Shown: positions 5,411-6,586 of the stretch, in pieces
Layout of the letters: every line of letters starts with the position of its first letter
How positions within the stretch are numbered: position 1 is the first letter of the stretch
Assembly: GCA_903958115.1 (NCBI GenBank)
Contig: CAJBRS010000021.1
Coordinates: 1-6,586 of the forward strand
Origin: an uncultured bacterium
Lineage (GTDB): Bacteria > Patescibacteriota > Minisyncoccia > Phycocordibacterales > CAWITU01
Direction: 5' to 3'
DNA length: 6,586 nt
Translations under genes and position numbers: made by a program
The notes under the pieces: generated by a model
The model's input: only the letters and a program-made list of their open reading frames with translations
Databases searched by the model: none
What the model was told of the DNA's origin: nothing

Positions 5411-6586
5411 GAATTTTAAAAGTTGTGCCTTTGTCTATTTGACTGGCGACGATTATTTTCCCGTTAAAGCAAGATTCAATATTTTCTTTGATCAGTGCTA
5501 ATCCTAGTCCCATTCCAGCCCCATCTTTTTTGGTGCTGAAAAAGGGATTGAATATCTTTTTGAGTATGTCTGGCCTCATACCGGATCCGTAATCTTTGAT
5601 ACTTATTGCTAGTCTATTTTCTTCTTTTTTAATTTTTACGAAGATCTTTTTTCTTTCTGGCTCTAGGCCAATGCAGGCATCAATGGCGTTACTGAGCAGA
5701 TTAGATATTATCTGATAAAACTTATGAGGATTTCCATATAATTGAAAATCAGTTTCATTTTGTAGAACGATCTCTGTTCTAGTCTCTTTGCATCTATAAG
5801 AAAGTATGCCGATACAATCTTCAATTTCCTTTATTACTGAGAAGGTTTCCTCCTCTCCATCGGAGTGAATTTGCTTCTTTATATTTTGTAGATAGTCACT
5901 CATTTTTTTACTAAGGGCGACTGCTTTAATCAAGCATTCTTTTGAGTCTCGCATCTCTTCTATAACTACTGGATTTTTTTCTAGGCTGTGGATACTCAAT
6001 GACACAGAGGATAGAGAATTCATTAGGTCGTGAAATATTCCAGATGACAGTCTGCCGAATTCTGCAAATCTCTGTGTCTGTTCCGTCTTTTCTATCTGAG
6101 CCCTTCTTAATTCGCACGTTCTTTCTTGGACTTTGATTTCCAGAGAATCTCTTTCTGTTTTTAATTCTGCCTCTGATTCGATTGCTCGTTTTAATGATTT
6201 ATTTATTTCGCGGTTAGAAATCCATGAGAGTGTCATCGTTAGTAACAAGAGAAGGGAATACTGAATGCCATCAGTTGCCCTCATTTGTTGGCTTCTCCAT
6301 ATTGGTACTATGTGATAAGTGCTTTCTATTATTCCTTCGGATATTAAAAAGCAGACAATAACTCCAGTGAGGAGTAGTCCAAACTCACTGCTTATGAGTA
6401 TGCTAGCTGTACTTATAATAAATCCATAAAGTAATAATCCTGCCGGCATGCTAATACCCCAGTGATAAGATCCGTAACTAGCGCCAATAATGGAAGAGAC
6501 GATTAATAGATAGGAAACCAAATTTACCCGACCCTTTTTTGAGAGAAAAAATAGAAAGATCGTCAACGAAATAATTGCAGAGAAAT
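5349..6586 (-). CDS. Multi-pass membrane sensor histidine kinase, 5' end outside the window
   Basis: Sensor kinase that would autophosphorylate on a His and pass phosphate to a response regulator; none is in the window. The frame stays open to the window edge and the only start inside it is TTG 6566, mid-way through a hydrophobic run, so the N-terminus is probably missing. Numbered from that TTG: membrane segments at about 1-9 (continuing upstream), 16-34, 41-60, 62-80 and 101-117; a charged coiled coil 118-166; H-box FGRLSSGIFHDLMNSL with His179; N-box NLLSNAID 289-296; G1 DYGSGM 325-330; F-box NPFFST 340-345; G2 GAGMGLGLAL 349-358. All key ATPase residues are present. The H-box is of the HisKA/NtrB-like type, not the HisKA_3 type of ComP. 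There is no extracytoplasmic sensor domain of any size, so any ligand is likely sensed within or at the membrane. The last 16-20 codons after the catalytic domain overlap the prenyltransferase-like gene. Confidence 0.9.
   Translation of the reverse strand, partial: FSAIISLTIFLFFLSKKGRVNLVSYLLIVSSIIGASYGSYHWGISMPAGLLLYGFIISTASILISSEFGLLLTGVIVCFLISEGIIESTYHIVPIWRSQQMRATDGIQYSLLLLLTMTLSWISNREINKSLKRAIESEAELKTERDSLEIKVQERTCELRRAQIEKTEQTQRFAEFGRLSSGIFHDLMNSLSSVSLSIHSLEKNPVVIEEMRDSKECLIKAVALSKKMSDYLQNIKKQIHSDGEEETFSVIKEIEDCIGILSYRCKETRTEIVLQNETDFQLYGNPHKFYQIISNLLSNAIDACIGLEPERKKIFVKIKKEENRLAISIKDYGSGMRPDILKKIFNPFFSTKKDGAGMGLGLALIKENIESCFNGKIIVASQIDKGTTFKILVPIQKRHSKNIQNQSKQPD

Overview
The window reads as a piece of an AT-rich bacterial chromosome. 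It is most likely from a Candidate Phyla Radiation (Patescibacteria, Parcubacteria-like) genome. The reasons are the compact layout, weak Shine-Dalgarno signals, TTG starts on the leftward genes, a tRNA without an encoded CCA, and the style of the proteins. This placement is inference; no marker gene is present. Stops are ordinary TAA/TGA, so nothing suggests a recoded UGA.

Layout. (1) Rightward, 33-1301: a NifS/IscS-type cysteine desulfurase carrying a GC-rich palindromic insertion (about 600-690) that stays in frame. (2) Rightward, 1334-4030: a large Clp/HSP100 AAA+ ATPase with a ClpB-length coiled-coil middle domain but also an IGF tripeptide where ClpC binds ClpP. It has a consensus-like promoter so close to the start that the mRNA may be almost leaderless. 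(3) 4040-4146: a second palindrome with 40-nt arms (39/40 paired) and a GC-rich loop, followed by a promoter, tRNA-Tyr(GTA) at 4201-4284, and a hairpin that can terminate transcription in both directions. (4) Leftward, 6586 to about 4340: a multi-pass membrane sensor histidine kinase (5' end outside the window), an overlapping class I isoprenoid synthase/prenyltransferase-like gene, and possibly a 41-residue peptide gene with a tryptophan near its C-terminus, ending just before the bidirectional terminator.

How the genes may work together. The rightward genes are housekeeping (sulfur mobilisation, protein quality control, translation). The leftward cluster is the part that stands out. A ComQ-like prenyltransferase beside a membrane histidine kinase recalls the Bacillus ComQXPA pheromone system, in which ComQ isoprenylates a tryptophan of the ComX peptide and ComP senses the product. 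The small ORF could be the peptide, but that link is weak and the kinase is not a ComP orthologue by its H-box.

The second theme is palindromes. There are two large inverted repeats with unrelated arms but GC-rich loops that both begin GAGACCG, plus a perfect 14-bp hairpin inside the prenyltransferase gene. The in-frame one resembles in concept the Rickettsia palindromic elements.
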